NCBI RefSeq assembly: GCF_001665395.1
Contig: NZ_LZSG01000062.1
Span: forward strand, 248,001 to 312,000
Reading direction: 5' to 3'
Length of the DNA: 64,000 nt
Origin: Mycobacterium sp. 1164966.3
Lineage (GTDB): Bacteria > Actinomycetota > Actinomycetes > Mycobacteriales > Mycobacteriaceae
The notes below the pieces were generated by a model. It searched no databases. It was not told the DNA's origin and was given only the letters and a program-made list of their open reading frames with translations. Every line of letters begins with the position of its first letter. The stretch's first letter is position 1. Shown here piece after piece: positions 8,019 to 17,065 of the stretch. A program made the translations under genes and the position numbers.

Positions 8019-9209
8019 TCAACAGGCGATCGTTTTCGCGCTCGTCAATCGCGCGATGTCGGCGTCCGTCAATCCCAGGCGCTCGGTGAGCACGTCGGCG
8101 GTGTCTTGGCCCAGGGTCGGTGCGGGGGAGCCCGCGGGGTGAACACCGTCGAACGCGGTCGGCATACCAGGCGCGAGATACTCGCCGATGCCCGGTTGGT
8201 CCAGCCGGGAGAAAAGTGGATTCTCGGTCACCCGCGGATCTTCCACGACCTGAGCGAAAGTGCGATACCGCTCGAAAAGCACGGTGGTCTTCGACAGTGT
8301 CGCGCTGATCTCCTGCGCCGTGTGCTCGGCGAACCAGGTCGCGAACAGCGCGGAGAGCACGTCGCGGTAGCGGTAGCGGTCGCCTTCGGAGCCGAAGTCT
8401 ACGCCCAGCGCCTGCGCCAGCGCGGCTACCGCCTCCTCGGTCCCGGTCGTGTCGACCAGGTCTCGAAAGTGCCTGCGGGTCAACGTGACAACCATGAATG
8501 CGACCCCGTCGCGACTGGTGAAGTCCTGGCCATACTGGCCATAGATCGAATTGCCCAGCCGCTCGCGTTGCGTCCCGTTCACTTGAGGTTCGGTCAACAG
8601 GCCCAGGTTTCCGGCGGTGGCCAGCGCCACGTCCTCCAGGGCAAGGCTGACGCGCGCACCCGCTCCCGTCTGGTCGCGGCGATGGACAGCGGCGACGACG
8701 GCCAGCGCCGCGTACAGCCCGCAGCACACGTCCCAAGCCGGTAGGACGTGGTTGATCGGACCGGCATGCGTCGCCGGACCGGTGACCAACGGGTACCCGA
8801 TGCCCGCGTTGACGGTGTAATCGACACCCGTAGAACCATCGCCGCGGCCCAGCAGCTGGACGTGGATGACGTCGGAGCGCTTGGCGGCCAACGACTCATG
8901 GCTCAGCCACGACAGTCCGGCGGTGTTGGTCACGACGATTCCGTCGCCCTCGAGGATCAGCCGTTGCACCAGCTCCTGCCCTTCAGGCGAGCGCAAATTG
9001 ATGGTGGCCGAACGCTTTCCCTTGTTCAGTCCGGTCCAGTAGATCGATGTGCCGGTTGCCGACAGGGGCCATCGCTGTACATCGGAGGCGCCACCGATCG
9101 GGTCGATGCGAACCACCTGCGCGCCGAGTTGGCTGAGCGTCATTCCGCACAGCGGTGCGGCGACGAAACTGGACACCTCGACGACGGTGATACCGGCCAG
9201 CGGGTTCAT
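8019..9209 (-). CDS. Class III (CaiB/BaiF) CoA-transferase
   Basis: A 396-residue family III CoA-transferase or racemase. The start at 9209 (MNPLAGITVVEVSSFVAAP) matches the conserved N-terminus; the longer open frame upstream lies inside the thiolase gene. Asp130 in GVDYTV sits where the family has its catalytic Asp, and NKGKRSATINL is the usual CoA-binding segment. Reactions in this family include moving CoA between carboxylic acids and 2-methylacyl-CoA epimerisation. It starts 2 bp after the thiolase stop and is surely cotranscribed. Together with three ligases, the operon has two independent ways of making acyl-CoA. Confidence 0.9.
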   Translation of the reverse strand: MNPLAGITVVEVSSFVAAPLCGMTLSQLGAQVVRIDPIGGASDVQRWPLSATGTSIYWTGLNKGKRSATINLRSPEGQELVQRLILEGDGIVVTNTAGLSWLSHESLAAKRSDVIHVQLLGRGDGSTGVDYTVNAGIGYPLVTGPATHAGPINHVLPAWDVCCGLYAALAVVAAVHRRDQTGAGARVSLALEDVALATAGNLGLLTEPQVNGTQRERLGNSIYGQYGQDFTSRDGVAFMVVTLTRRHFRDLVDTTGTEEAVAALAQALGVDFGSEGDRYRYRDVLSALFATWFAEHTAQEISATLSKTTVLFERYRTFAQVVEDPRVTENPLFSRLDQPGIGEYLAPGMPTAFDGVHPAGSPAPTLGQDTADVLTERLGLTDADIARLTSAKTIAC

Positions 9210-9211
9210 TG

Positions 9212-10423
9212 CTATGCAACCCGCTCGAAGACCGCGGCGAGACCTTGTCCGCCGCCGATGCACATGGTTTCCAACCCATACCGCGCCTGGCGGCGATCGA
9301 GTTCGCGGGCCAACGTCGCCAGCATTCTGCCGCCGGTCGCGCCCACCGGGTGACCCAGCGATATTCCCGAGCCGTGGACGTTGGTCCGGTCGTGGTCGGC
9401 AGCGCCGAAATTCCATTCCCGCATCACCGCAAGCGCCTGAGCGGCAAACGCTTCGTTGAGTTCGATGAGGTCGATGTCGCTCAGCTGCAGTCCCGCCTTT
9501 GCTAATGCAACCTCGGTGGCGGGCACCGGGCCGATGCCCATGATGTGGGGCGCCACACCCGCAGATCCCCAGGACACCAGCCGGACCAGCGGCCTCAGCC
9601 CGTGTTCGTCGGCCTTGTCCGAAGTGGTCACCACGCACATCGACGCCGCGTCGTTCTGTCCGCTGGCGTTCCCGGCAGTGACCGTTGCCTCCGGATCCTG
9701 TTGCAGCAGCACGGGTTTCAGCTTGCTCAGCGACTCCACCGACGTGTCGGCGCGTGGATGTTCGTCGGTGTCGACGAGCTCCTCGCCGTGCTTGGTACGC
9801 AACGTGACCGGAATGATCTCCTGGCCGAAGATGCCGTCCTTTTGCGCGGCCACCGCACGCTGATGCGAGCGGACTGCGAGCTCGTCTTGTTCCTGCCGTG
9901 AAATGCCGTACTGCCGCCGCAGGTTCTCGGCCGTCTCCAGCATGCCGCCCGGCACCGGATAGTTACGACCGCCGGCCGTGGTCCGTCCTCGCGCCAGCCC
10001 GTCGTGTATGCGGACGCCGGAACGAGCACCGCCCCAACGCATATCGGTGGAGTAGAACGCGACGTTGCTCATGCTTTCGCAGCCACCGGCGATAACCAGG
10101 TCGTTGTCGCCATTGCTCACCTGCAGACACGCTTGGATCACAGCTTGCAGACCCGACCCGCAGCGGCGGTCGACCTGCATACCCGGAACCGTCACCGGCA
10201 GACCGGAATCCAGCGCGACCACGCGTCCGATCGCCGGTGCCTCACTGCTCGGATAGCAGTGCCCGAGGATCACGTCCTGCACCGCATCCGGCGCCAGGCC
10301 GGTCCGTTCCAACAGTCCACGCAAAGCCGCGACACCCAGGTCGACGGCGCTCTGCGACTTGAACATTCCGCCGTAGCGTCCGACCGGTGTGCGCACGGGT
10401 TCGCAGATCACAGCTTCACGCAT
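9212..10423 (-). CDS. Acetyl-CoA acetyltransferase (thiolase)
   Basis: Thiolase of 403 residues for the final thiolytic step of beta-oxidation (or condensation in reverse). Cys88 in VDRRCGSG is the acyl-carrying nucleophile, His358 in LGHPVGATGG and Cys388 in CIGGGQG complete the active site. The ATG at 10423 has GGAG 8 bp upstream, while the 33 bp of extra frame before it is non-conserved. The gene follows the SDR after an intergenic stretch that holds a palindromic repeat, so its transcription may be modulated there. Confidence 0.93.
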   Translation of the reverse strand: MREAVICEPVRTPVGRYGGMFKSQSAVDLGVAALRGLLERTGLAPDAVQDVILGHCYPSSEAPAIGRVVALDSGLPVTVPGMQVDRRCGSGLQAVIQACLQVSNGDNDLVIAGGCESMSNVAFYSTDMRWGGARSGVRIHDGLARGRTTAGGRNYPVPGGMLETAENLRRQYGISRQEQDELAVRSHQRAVAAQKDGIFGQEIIPVTLRTKHGEELVDTDEHPRADTSVESLSKLKPVLLQQDPEATVTAGNASGQNDAASMCVVTTSDKADEHGLRPLVRLVSWGSAGVAPHIMGIGPVPATEVALAKAGLQLSDIDLIELNEAFAAQALAVMREWNFGAADHDRTNVHGSGISLGHPVGATGGRMLATLARELDRRQARYGLETMCIGGGQGLAAVFERVA

Positions 10424-10443
10424 TGAGGCTCCTGTTTTGATGC

Positions 10444-10522
10444 CGAGCAGACGCAAAGACCCCTAAATTTGGCACTAATTGGGCGATTTTGCGTTCCCCC
10501 GCAAGCGGGAGGTGCCCCCAGC
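10444..10522. repeat. Intergenic palindromic repeat (copy 1)
   Basis: Imperfect inverted repeat with GAGCAGACGCAAA at 10445-10457 facing GATTTTGCGTTC near 10485-10496, followed by a second small hairpin of the CCCCCGC-AAG-CGGGAGG type. It separates the SDR gene from the thiolase in the same operon. Related palindromes occur at about 36776, 39507 and 57099. It may be a transcript-processing or attenuation hairpin. Confidence 0.6.
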
Positions 10523-10534
10523 TCGCGCTATCTC

Positions 10535-11275
10535 TCATATGTGCCGGCCGCCAGTCACGTCCATGACGGTGCCGGTCATGTACGACGACAGGTCCGAAGC
10601 CAGAAACAAGGCGACGCTTGCGACCTCGCTGGGCTCACCGGCTCGGCCCATAGGCACCTCGGCCACCTTGGAATCCCAAATGCGTTGCGGCATGGCTTCT
10701 GTCATGGCCGAGCGAATCAGGCCGGGTGCGATCGCATTCACCCGCACACCCAGGTAGGCAAGCTCCTTGGCGGCCGCCTTGGTCATCCCCACGATGCCAG
10801 CCTTAGCCGCGGAGTAATTGGTCTGGCCGACCATGCCGACCTTGCCCGACACCGAAGACATGTTCACGATTGCCCCGCGCTTCTGTTCCCGCATGATCGC
10901 GGCGGCCAGTCGGGTGCCGTTCCACGTCCCTTTCAGGTGCACGTCGATGACCTGGTCAAACTGCTCTTCGGTCATCTTTCGCATCGTCGCGTCGCGGGTG
11001 ATGCCGGCGTTGTTGACCATGATGTCCAAGCCGCCGAACCGCTCGATCGCGGTCTTGATCAGGGCGTCGACCTCGTCGGCTTTGGTGACATTGCAACGTA
11101 CAGCCACGGCCACCTGGTCACCGCCGAGTTGCTTGGCCGCGATCTGGGTCGCCTCGAGATTCACGTCTCCGAGCACCACTCGCGCGCCTTCGGCGATGAA
11201 CCGTTCCGCGATGGCATAGCCCAGACCTTGCGCGCCACCGGTGACCACCGCGGTCTGACCGCTCAATAACGACAT
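10535..11275 (-). CDS. Short-chain dehydrogenase/reductase (3-oxoacyl reductase type)
   Basis: Classical SDR of 246 residues. The nucleotide-binding TGGAQGLG lies at 12-19, NNAG at 88-91, and the catalytic set Ser141, Tyr154 and Lys158 is in the usual spacing. It probably oxidises a 3-hydroxyacyl-CoA or a related alcohol in the pathway with NAD(P). The ATG at 11275 is preceded by AGGAAAGG and gives the family N-terminus, so the upstream 16 residues of open frame are left out. It is the first gene of the leftward operon and diverges from an acyl-CoA dehydrogenase. Confidence 0.9.
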   Translation of the reverse strand: MSLLSGQTAVVTGGAQGLGYAIAERFIAEGARVVLGDVNLEATQIAAKQLGGDQVAVAVRCNVTKADEVDALIKTAIERFGGLDIMVNNAGITRDATMRKMTEEQFDQVIDVHLKGTWNGTRLAAAIMREQKRGAIVNMSSVSGKVGMVGQTNYSAAKAGIVGMTKAAAKELAYLGVRVNAIAPGLIRSAMTEAMPQRIWDSKVAEVPMGRAGEPSEVASVALFLASDLSSYMTGTVMDVTGGRHI

Positions 11276-11318
11276 CTGGATACATACCTTTCCTCGCGAC
11301 AGCACCGTCGAAACGAAA

Positions 11319-11337
11319 ATCATATTTCATATAGGAT
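11319..11337. promoter_or_regulatory. Palindrome in divergent SDR / acyl-CoA dehydrogenase promoter
   Basis: An AT-rich imperfect palindrome (ATCATATTTCATATAGGAT) sits in the 102-bp space between divergent genes. Read rightward it ends in TAGGAT, a possible -10 for the dehydrogenase; read leftward it contains TATGAT, a possible -10 for the SDR. A palindrome over two promoters is what a local regulator such as the GntR protein at 6110-6802 would use, but no binding evidence exists. Confidence 0.4.
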
Positions 11338-11377
11338 CCTGTGCGGCAACCGCCTGCCGAAGAGGAAGCGTCCGCGA

Positions 11378-12562
11378 ATGACCACAGCCGAAATAGGCTC
11401 CGAAGAACCCGAAGTCTCCGACGATGACTTCCAGCAGATCCTCGCCCAAACCCGTCACTTCGTCCGAGACGTGGTCGTCCCGCGCGAGCAGGAAATCCTG
11501 GCCGACGACCGGGTGCCCGACGACCTGCGCGACCACGCCAAGCAGATGGGCTTGTTCGGCTACGCAATTCCACAGCAGTGGGGCGGCCTCGGCCTCAACC
11601 TCATGCAGGACGTCGAGCTCGCGATGGAGCTGGGCTACACCTCTCTGGCGCTGCGCTCGATGTTCGGTACCAACAACGGCATCGCCGGTCAGGTTCTCGT
11701 CGGATTCGGCACCGACGAGCAGAAGGGCCGCTGGCTGGAACGCATCGCCTCCGGCGACGTCGTCGCCTCCTTCGCGCTGACCGAGCCCGGCGCCGGTTCG
11801 AACCCAGCCGGCTTGCGCACCAAAGCCGTTCGCGACAACCATGATTGGGTTATCTCCGGGCAGAAGCGCTTCATCACGAATGCGCCCGTAGCCGGCTTGT
11901 TCGTGGTCTTTGCCCGCACCCGGCCCGCCGACGACAAAGGTCCCGGGATCGCGGTCTTCCTGGTTCCCGCCGACGCCGCGGGCGTCGCGGTGGCCGCCAA
12001 GGACGCCAAGATGGGCCAGGAGGGGGCCTGGACCGCCGACGTCAGCTTCGACGACGTCCGGGTGGGCGACGACGCGCTCGTCGGCGGCAGCGAAGACATC
12101 GGTTACCGAGCGGCGATGACGGCGTTGGCGCGCGGCCGGATCCACATCGCGGCGATCGCGGTGGGTGCGGCCCAACGCGCGCTCGACGAATCGGTGACCT
12201 GGGCCGCCACCGCGACGCAGGGTGGTTCGCCGATCGGAAGCTTTCAGTTGGTGCAGGCCATGCTGGCTGATCAGCAAAGCGGCGTGCTGGCCGGGCGCGC
12301 GCTGGTCCGCGACGTGGCGCGGAAGTGGGTCACCGGCGAGGATCGCAGGATCGCGCCGTCGGCGGCCAAGCTCTTCTGCACCGAGATGGCCGGCAAGGTG
12401 GCAGACCTCGCCGTGCAGATCCACGGCGGAAGCGGATACATGCGCGGGGTTCCTGTGGAGCGTATTTACCGCGACGTTCGCCTGTTGCGGCTGTACGAGG
12501 GCACTAGTGAGATACAGCGTCTGATCATCGGCTCGAACCTGATCAAAGCGGCGCAGGGCTGA
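11378..12562 (+). CDS. Acyl-CoA dehydrogenase (second)
   Basis: Acyl-CoA dehydrogenase of 394 residues with GAGGAAG before the ATG. It has the family signatures FALTEPGAGSN and KRFITNAP and the C-terminal YEGTSEIQ with Glu374 as catalytic base. It is transcribed away from the SDR-thiolase operon from a shared intergenic region and is only moderately similar to the dehydrogenase at 6807-8000, so the two probably act on different intermediates. The 44-bp gap to the next gene contains no terminator that I can see. Confidence 0.92.
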   Translation: MTTAEIGSEEPEVSDDDFQQILAQTRHFVRDVVVPREQEILADDRVPDDLRDHAKQMGLFGYAIPQQWGGLGLNLMQDVELAMELGYTSLALRSMFGTNNGIAGQVLVGFGTDEQKGRWLERIASGDVVASFALTEPGAGSNPAGLRTKAVRDNHDWVISGQKRFITNAPVAGLFVVFARTRPADDKGPGIAVFLVPADAAGVAVAAKDAKMGQEGAWTADVSFDDVRVGDDALVGGSEDIGYRAAMTALARGRIHIAAIAVGAAQRALDESVTWAATATQGGSPIGSFQLVQAMLADQQSGVLAGRALVRDVARKWVTGEDRRIAPSAAKLFCTEMAGKVADLAVQIHGGSGYMRGVPVERIYRDVRLLRLYEGTSEIQRLIIGSNLIKAAQG

Positions 12563-12606
12563 GATATACGCGCAAGCGCTGATGTTTTGCGGCGTGTGAG
12601 CGTCGC

Positions 12607-15600
12607 ATGCTGGCTAACATGAGCGAAATCGACCGACGGGCCTTGGACTGGAGCGACGCGGCGATGAACGAGCCCCTGCCAACCGGCACCGTGACGTTGC
12701 TGTTGGCCGACGTTCAAGGTTCGACGCAGTTGTGGAACTCGCAGCCCGAGGAGATGACCGCGGCGATCGCGACCCTGGATCGGGCGCTGGCGGAGTTGGT
12801 CAATGCCCACCACGGGGTCCGGCCGGTCGAGCAGGGTGAAGGCGACAGCTTCGTCGTCGCGTTCAGCCGGGCCTCCGACGCGGTGGCATGCGCGCTCGCG
12901 TTGCAGCGAGCGCCGTTGGCGCCGTTGCGCTTACGAATTGGCCTGCACACCGGCGAAGTCCAGTTGCGCGACGAGAACAACTACATCGGACCGGCGATCA
13001 ACCGGACCGCACGCCTCCGCGAACTCGCCCATGGCGGCCAGACCGTACTCTCCGGTACCACAAGTGATTTGGTTGCCGATACGTTGCCCGACGATGCCTG
13101 GCTCACCGAGCTTGGCACCCATCAGCTGCGGGATCTGCCTCGCCCAGAACGCGTTGTGCAGCTGTGCCATTCCGACCTGTGCAACGATTTCCCTCCTCTA
13201 AGGCTGCACGAAAGCCCGGAAGCCTCAGTGGCACAACATCTTCCCGCCCAGCTCACCAGCTTCGTAGGACGCGACGCGGAAATGGCCGAAGTACGCGCCC
13301 TGCTTGCCGATCACCGGCTGGTTACGCTGACTGGAGCCGGCGGTGTCGGCAAGACCCGCCTGGCGGTGCAGGTCGCGGCAGCCGTCGCCGAAAAGTACGC
13401 GGACGGAGCGTGGTACGTCGATTTGGCGCCGATCACCGACCCCGACCTGGTGCCGGTCACTGTGTCGCGGTCACTCGGTCTACCGGATCAGCCGGGGCGT
13501 TCTCCGGAGAAAGCCCTGCTTCAGTTCATCGGAGCGCGCCAAATGCTGGTGGTGCTGGATAATTGTGAGCATCTGCTGGATGCCAGCGCCGAGGTGACTG
13601 CGGCGCTGTTGGGCGGATGTCCGCGGCTGACGCTGCTGACGACCAGTCGCGAGCCCATCGGTGTGGCCGGGGAGGTGACGTGGCGGGTGCCGTCGCTGTC
13701 GCTCGCCGGCGACGCCATGCGTCTTTTCGGGGACCGAGCCGGCCACGCCCGGCCGGGCTTCACTATTGATGACGACAACGTCGCCGCGGTGAACGAGATC
13801 TGCCGGCGGCTCGACGGGATGCCGCTGGCAATCGAGTTGGCGGCGGCACGGGTGCGGGCGTTGTCACCGCAGGAGATTCTCGCGGGCTTGCAGGACCGGT
13901 TCCGATTGTTGACCGGCGGATCGCGGACCGCGGTGCGCCGTCAGCAGACACTGCAAGCTTCGGTCGATTGGTCGCATGCGTTGCTGACGGAACCCGAGCG
14001 CGTGCTATTCCGCCGACTGGCGGTGTTCGCCGGCGGCTTCGATCTGGAAGCCTGTCAAACGGTTGTCTGCGACCACGACTTAGCGCGCCATCAGGTGCTG
14101 GACTTGCTAGCTCTTCTCGTCGATAAGTCGTTGGTGGTCGCCGAAACCGCTAGTGGGATAACGCGATACCAGCTACTGGAGACGATACGGCAATACGCGC
14201 AAGAGAGGCTCGGTGAATCCGCTGAGGCGGTGGCTGTCCGGGACCGGCATTGTGATTACTACACCGCGATGGCAGCAGCACTGGACGCCCCGGCAAGCCG
14301 CGACATGGAGCGGCTGCTCGACCGAGTGGAGACGGAAATCGACAATCTGCGTGCCGCATTCGCGTGGAGCCGGGAAAACCACCACACCGACAACGCATTG
14401 CGACTCGCCGCTTCATTGCGTCTATGGCTTACCCGCGGTCTCCTCAAGGAAGGATCGGACTGGCTCGACCTCGCTCTGGCCGACGCCGAAAGCGGAGGCG
14501 CGTATGTGACGCCGGCAGCGCTGGCGCAGGCATTGGCCGACAAGGCATTCGTGGACAATATGCGCTCACCGGAAAGCTTGCCGCGAGCGCAACGTTCGTT
14601 GGCCATTGCCCGCGAACTGCACGATCCCGCACTGCTGGCGCGGACTCTCACTGCCTGCGGCCGGGCCGCCGCCTGGAACGCCGAACTGGCCCGACCCTAC
14701 CTATCGGAAGCAGCCGACTTGGCCCGGGTGTCAGGCGACCGGTGGCGGCTGAGCCAGGTTCTCTACTGCCAGGCATACTCAGCCACGGTCGCCGGCGGCG
14801 ACTTCGACACCGCAGTGGCGGCTGGAACGCAAGGCCGCGACCTCGCCGAGCAGATCGGTGACCGGTTGTTCGAGTGGGGATGTCGGTGGTGTCTGAATCT
14901 AGTGCAGTGGGTAATCGGGGACCTCGCCAGAGCCGAGACCCTGCATCGTGAATTGATGACTGAAGTGGACGCCGCTCATTCTCTGATCTGGCACGTGAGC
15001 ACACGAAACACCCTGTGCCTGGTGCTGGCCCACAGCGGGCAGGCAGACGCGGGACGCATGCTTGCCCTCGAGGCACTCGATGGCGCCGCTGAGATCGGCC
15101 GATACATGGAAGGCACGGTGTGCGCGGCGCTGGCCTTCGCGGAGCTGGCGGCTGGCGATGTCGACGCCGCCTTCAAAGCCAGCGAAACGGCGCGCGAACG
15201 GTTGACCGACTTAGGGCGCATGCTCGCTACCACCAAGACCAAGCCCGCAGCCCAAGTCGCCCTGGCCCGTGGCGATCTGACGTCAGCACGTCGCCTGGCG
15301 GATGAGGATGTGGCCGTCGCGACAGGCTGGTTCACGGTTCAAGCGCAGCTGACCCGGTCACGAGTGGCTCTGGCGCAGAACGAGATCGGGCAAGCAGAAC
15401 GCGACGCGCATGAAGCGCTGACACGCGCTGCCGAGATCGGGGCACGCCTCTTTGTCCCAGACCTACTGGAGATTCTCGGCGGTCTGGCCGGTGACGCAGG
15501 CAACCACTTGGAAGCGGCACGGCTGTTCGGAGCCGCGCAGTCACTTCGCGAGCGCACCGGCATAGTCCGATTCAAGGTCTACGACGCCGGCTATGAGGAT

Positions 15601-15927
15601 TCAGTTGCCAGTGTTCGTAACGCATTGGGAGAACTTGAGTTTGAGACTGCGTGGAACTCGGGCGTGGCCCTGCCCACCGAGGAGGCAATCGCCTACGCAC
15701 AACGCGGGCGCGGTGCACGCAAACGGCCGCCCACCGGCTGGGACTCGTTGACGCCCACCGAACTCGACGTCGTCCGCCTCGTCAGCGAGGGTCTCGGCAA
15801 CAAAGACATTGGCGGTCGGCTGTTCATCTCCCCGCGCACCGTGCAGACCCATCTCACACACGTTTACGCGAAACTTGGTCTCACCTCACGCATGCAGTTG
15901 GTCCAGGAAGCAACCCGCCACAACTGA
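12607..15927 (+). CDS. Nucleotide cyclase-like / ATPase / LuxR regulator
   Basis: Large three-part regulator (1106 residues from the ATG at 12607; the ATG at 12664, with GGAG upstream, may be the true start). Residues 28-185 resemble a class III nucleotide cyclase: metal ligands Asp35 and Asp80 and the transition-state pair Asn132/Arg136 are kept, but the two substrate-selecting positions are Gln76 and Asn125 instead of Lys and Asp. The ATPase has GAGGVGKT at 243-250 and a VVLDNCEHLLDA Walker B segment, followed by helical repeats. Residues 1045-1106 are a LuxR-type HTH (TELDVVRLVSEGLGNKDIG). M. tuberculosis Rv0386, Rv1358 and Rv2488c have the same build. The input signal is unknown. Confidence 0.9.
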   Translation: MLANMSEIDRRALDWSDAAMNEPLPTGTVTLLLADVQGSTQLWNSQPEEMTAAIATLDRALAELVNAHHGVRPVEQGEGDSFVVAFSRASDAVACALALQRAPLAPLRLRIGLHTGEVQLRDENNYIGPAINRTARLRELAHGGQTVLSGTTSDLVADTLPDDAWLTELGTHQLRDLPRPERVVQLCHSDLCNDFPPLRLHESPEASVAQHLPAQLTSFVGRDAEMAEVRALLADHRLVTLTGAGGVGKTRLAVQVAAAVAEKYADGAWYVDLAPITDPDLVPVTVSRSLGLPDQPGRSPEKALLQFIGARQMLVVLDNCEHLLDASAEVTAALLGGCPRLTLLTTSREPIGVAGEVTWRVPSLSLAGDAMRLFGDRAGHARPGFTIDDDNVAAVNEICRRLDGMPLAIELAAARVRALSPQEILAGLQDRFRLLTGGSRTAVRRQQTLQASVDWSHALLTEPERVLFRRLAVFAGGFDLEACQTVVCDHDLARHQVLDLLALLVDKSLVVAETASGITRYQLLETIRQYAQERLGESAEAVAVRDRHCDYYTAMAAALDAPASRDMERLLDRVETEIDNLRAAFAWSRENHHTDNALRLAASLRLWLTRGLLKEGSDWLDLALADAESGGAYVTPAALAQALADKAFVDNMRSPESLPRAQRSLAIARELHDPALLARTLTACGRAAAWNAELARPYLSEAADLARVSGDRWRLSQVLYCQAYSATVAGGDFDTAVAAGTQGRDLAEQIGDRLFEWGCRWCLNLVQWVIGDLARAETLHRELMTEVDAAHSLIWHVSTRNTLCLVLAHSGQADAGRMLALEALDGAAEIGRYMEGTVCAALAFAELAAGDVDAAFKASETARERLTDLGRMLATTKTKPAAQVALARGDLTSARRLADEDVAVATGWFTVQAQLTRSRVALAQNEIGQAERDAHEALTRAAEIGARLFVPDLLEILGGLAGDAGNHLEAARLFGAAQSLRERTGIVRFKVYDAGYEDSVASVRNALGELEFETAWNSGVALPTEEAIAYAQRGRGARKRPPTGWDSLTPTELDVVRLVSEGLGNKDIGGRLFISPRTVQTHLTHVYAKLGLTSRMQLVQEATRHN

Positions 15928-15928
15928 C

Positions 15929-16990
15929 TCAGCCGATGAGTTCCAGCGTCCCCAGATCGCGGATCGCCTGGCAACCCCGGCTCAGCATGGTCACCACCAT
16001 GTCGTCGCCGCGTTCGGTGGCCGTGGCGAAGGCGAAACCCAGCGCCGAGATCAGGACGGTCTGCGGCATCCCGAGCCGGTAATCGCGCCAACACGTTTCA
16101 CGGTCGTAGTCGGTAACGCCGTAGCCGATCAGCGCTTGATGATAGGCATCGACGAGGTCTTCTTCGATCGTCAGGCGCAGTTTCGAGTTCAGGCTGGTCG
16201 CGGTGAAGTAGGCCAGGTCCCGCGCAGGCAGGCCGGTACCAAGCGTCTGCCAGTCCACCACGGCGACGCGGGTGCGTTCCGGGTCGAACAGCAGGTTGTC
16301 CAGACGATAGTCACCATGCAGCAACGCGAACCGGTCCGGCGCGGCAAGCAGCCATGGCGTCACCAAACCCATTGCTGTAGCGAAGGTTTCGCGATCTTGA
16401 GCGCTCATCCGGTCACCGAGCTTGTCCAGCGTGATGTCGGCGCTCATCTTCGCCACCTCCCCGAGACCGCCCGCCGCAGCCTCGTCCGGTCGGGGAAACG
16501 CGACACCGGGCAGGTCCAGCCAGAAGGGGTCGCACCAGCTGGGACCATGCAGTCCAGCCAGTGCCGTGGCGGCCAGCCGCGCCTCCTGCTCGCCGCAGCC
16601 CGCGATCTGATCGCCCTGCACGGCGGGCGCCTGGTCGGCCAGCAGCAGGGCGAATTCGGATGCGTCCTCGCTGATTTGGCAGTAATAGCACCGCGGCGTC
16701 GGCACCTGGACGCGATCCGCCGCCGTGCTGTAAAACGCACATTCGCTGCGATAGCCGATGACGACGCGGTCGCGCACCGTGTCGTCCTGTGCCGGCAGCT
16801 TGATCACGAAGGTTTGCGGCAGTTCACCCGGATCTCCGGCATATCTGGCTGATACGCGGTACGTCGCCCCGGTCTGACCGGTACCGATGGCCACCACGTC
16901 GACCTCCGACACGTCGACGTCGAGAGCGGCCGACAGCCAGCCGGACGTGACATCGGCGGGGTATCGGGGAATCGCCATCGTCGTGGACAA
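15929..16990 (-). CDS. Aminoglycoside-phosphotransferase-like kinase
   Basis: APH/choline-kinase fold protein of 353 residues. Lys64 in FVIKLP, the catalytic loop LLHGDYRLDN (Asp227, Asn232) and the metal Asp246 in VVDWQ are all present, so it should transfer phosphate from ATP to a small molecule. The substrate is unknown; many such mycobacterial proteins are not drug-resistance enzymes. The TTG start at 16990 is preferred because GGGAGG stands 5 bp before it, whereas the ATG at 16978 is too far from any Shine-Dalgarno site. Its stop is 1 bp from that of the convergent regulator. Confidence 0.85.
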   Translation of the reverse strand: MSTTMAIPRYPADVTSGWLSAALDVDVSEVDVVAIGTGQTGATYRVSARYAGDPGELPQTFVIKLPAQDDTVRDRVVIGYRSECAFYSTAADRVQVPTPRCYYCQISEDASEFALLLADQAPAVQGDQIAGCGEQEARLAATALAGLHGPSWCDPFWLDLPGVAFPRPDEAAAGGLGEVAKMSADITLDKLGDRMSAQDRETFATAMGLVTPWLLAAPDRFALLHGDYRLDNLLFDPERTRVAVVDWQTLGTGLPARDLAYFTATSLNSKLRLTIEEDLVDAYHQALIGYGVTDYDRETCWRDYRLGMPQTVLISALGFAFATATERGDDMVVTMLSRGCQAIRDLGTLELIG

Positions 16991-17065
16991 CGTAGCCTCC
17001 CAGCCTTAGAAGAACGGACGACCAGGTCCGACTGACTGGTCAACTGTAAGGCATACGGCAACGGC

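Noticed and set aside
8364..8390. GGTAGC tandem repeat
   Set aside because: It lies inside the CoA-transferase gene and simply encodes a Tyr-Arg-Tyr-Arg stretch.
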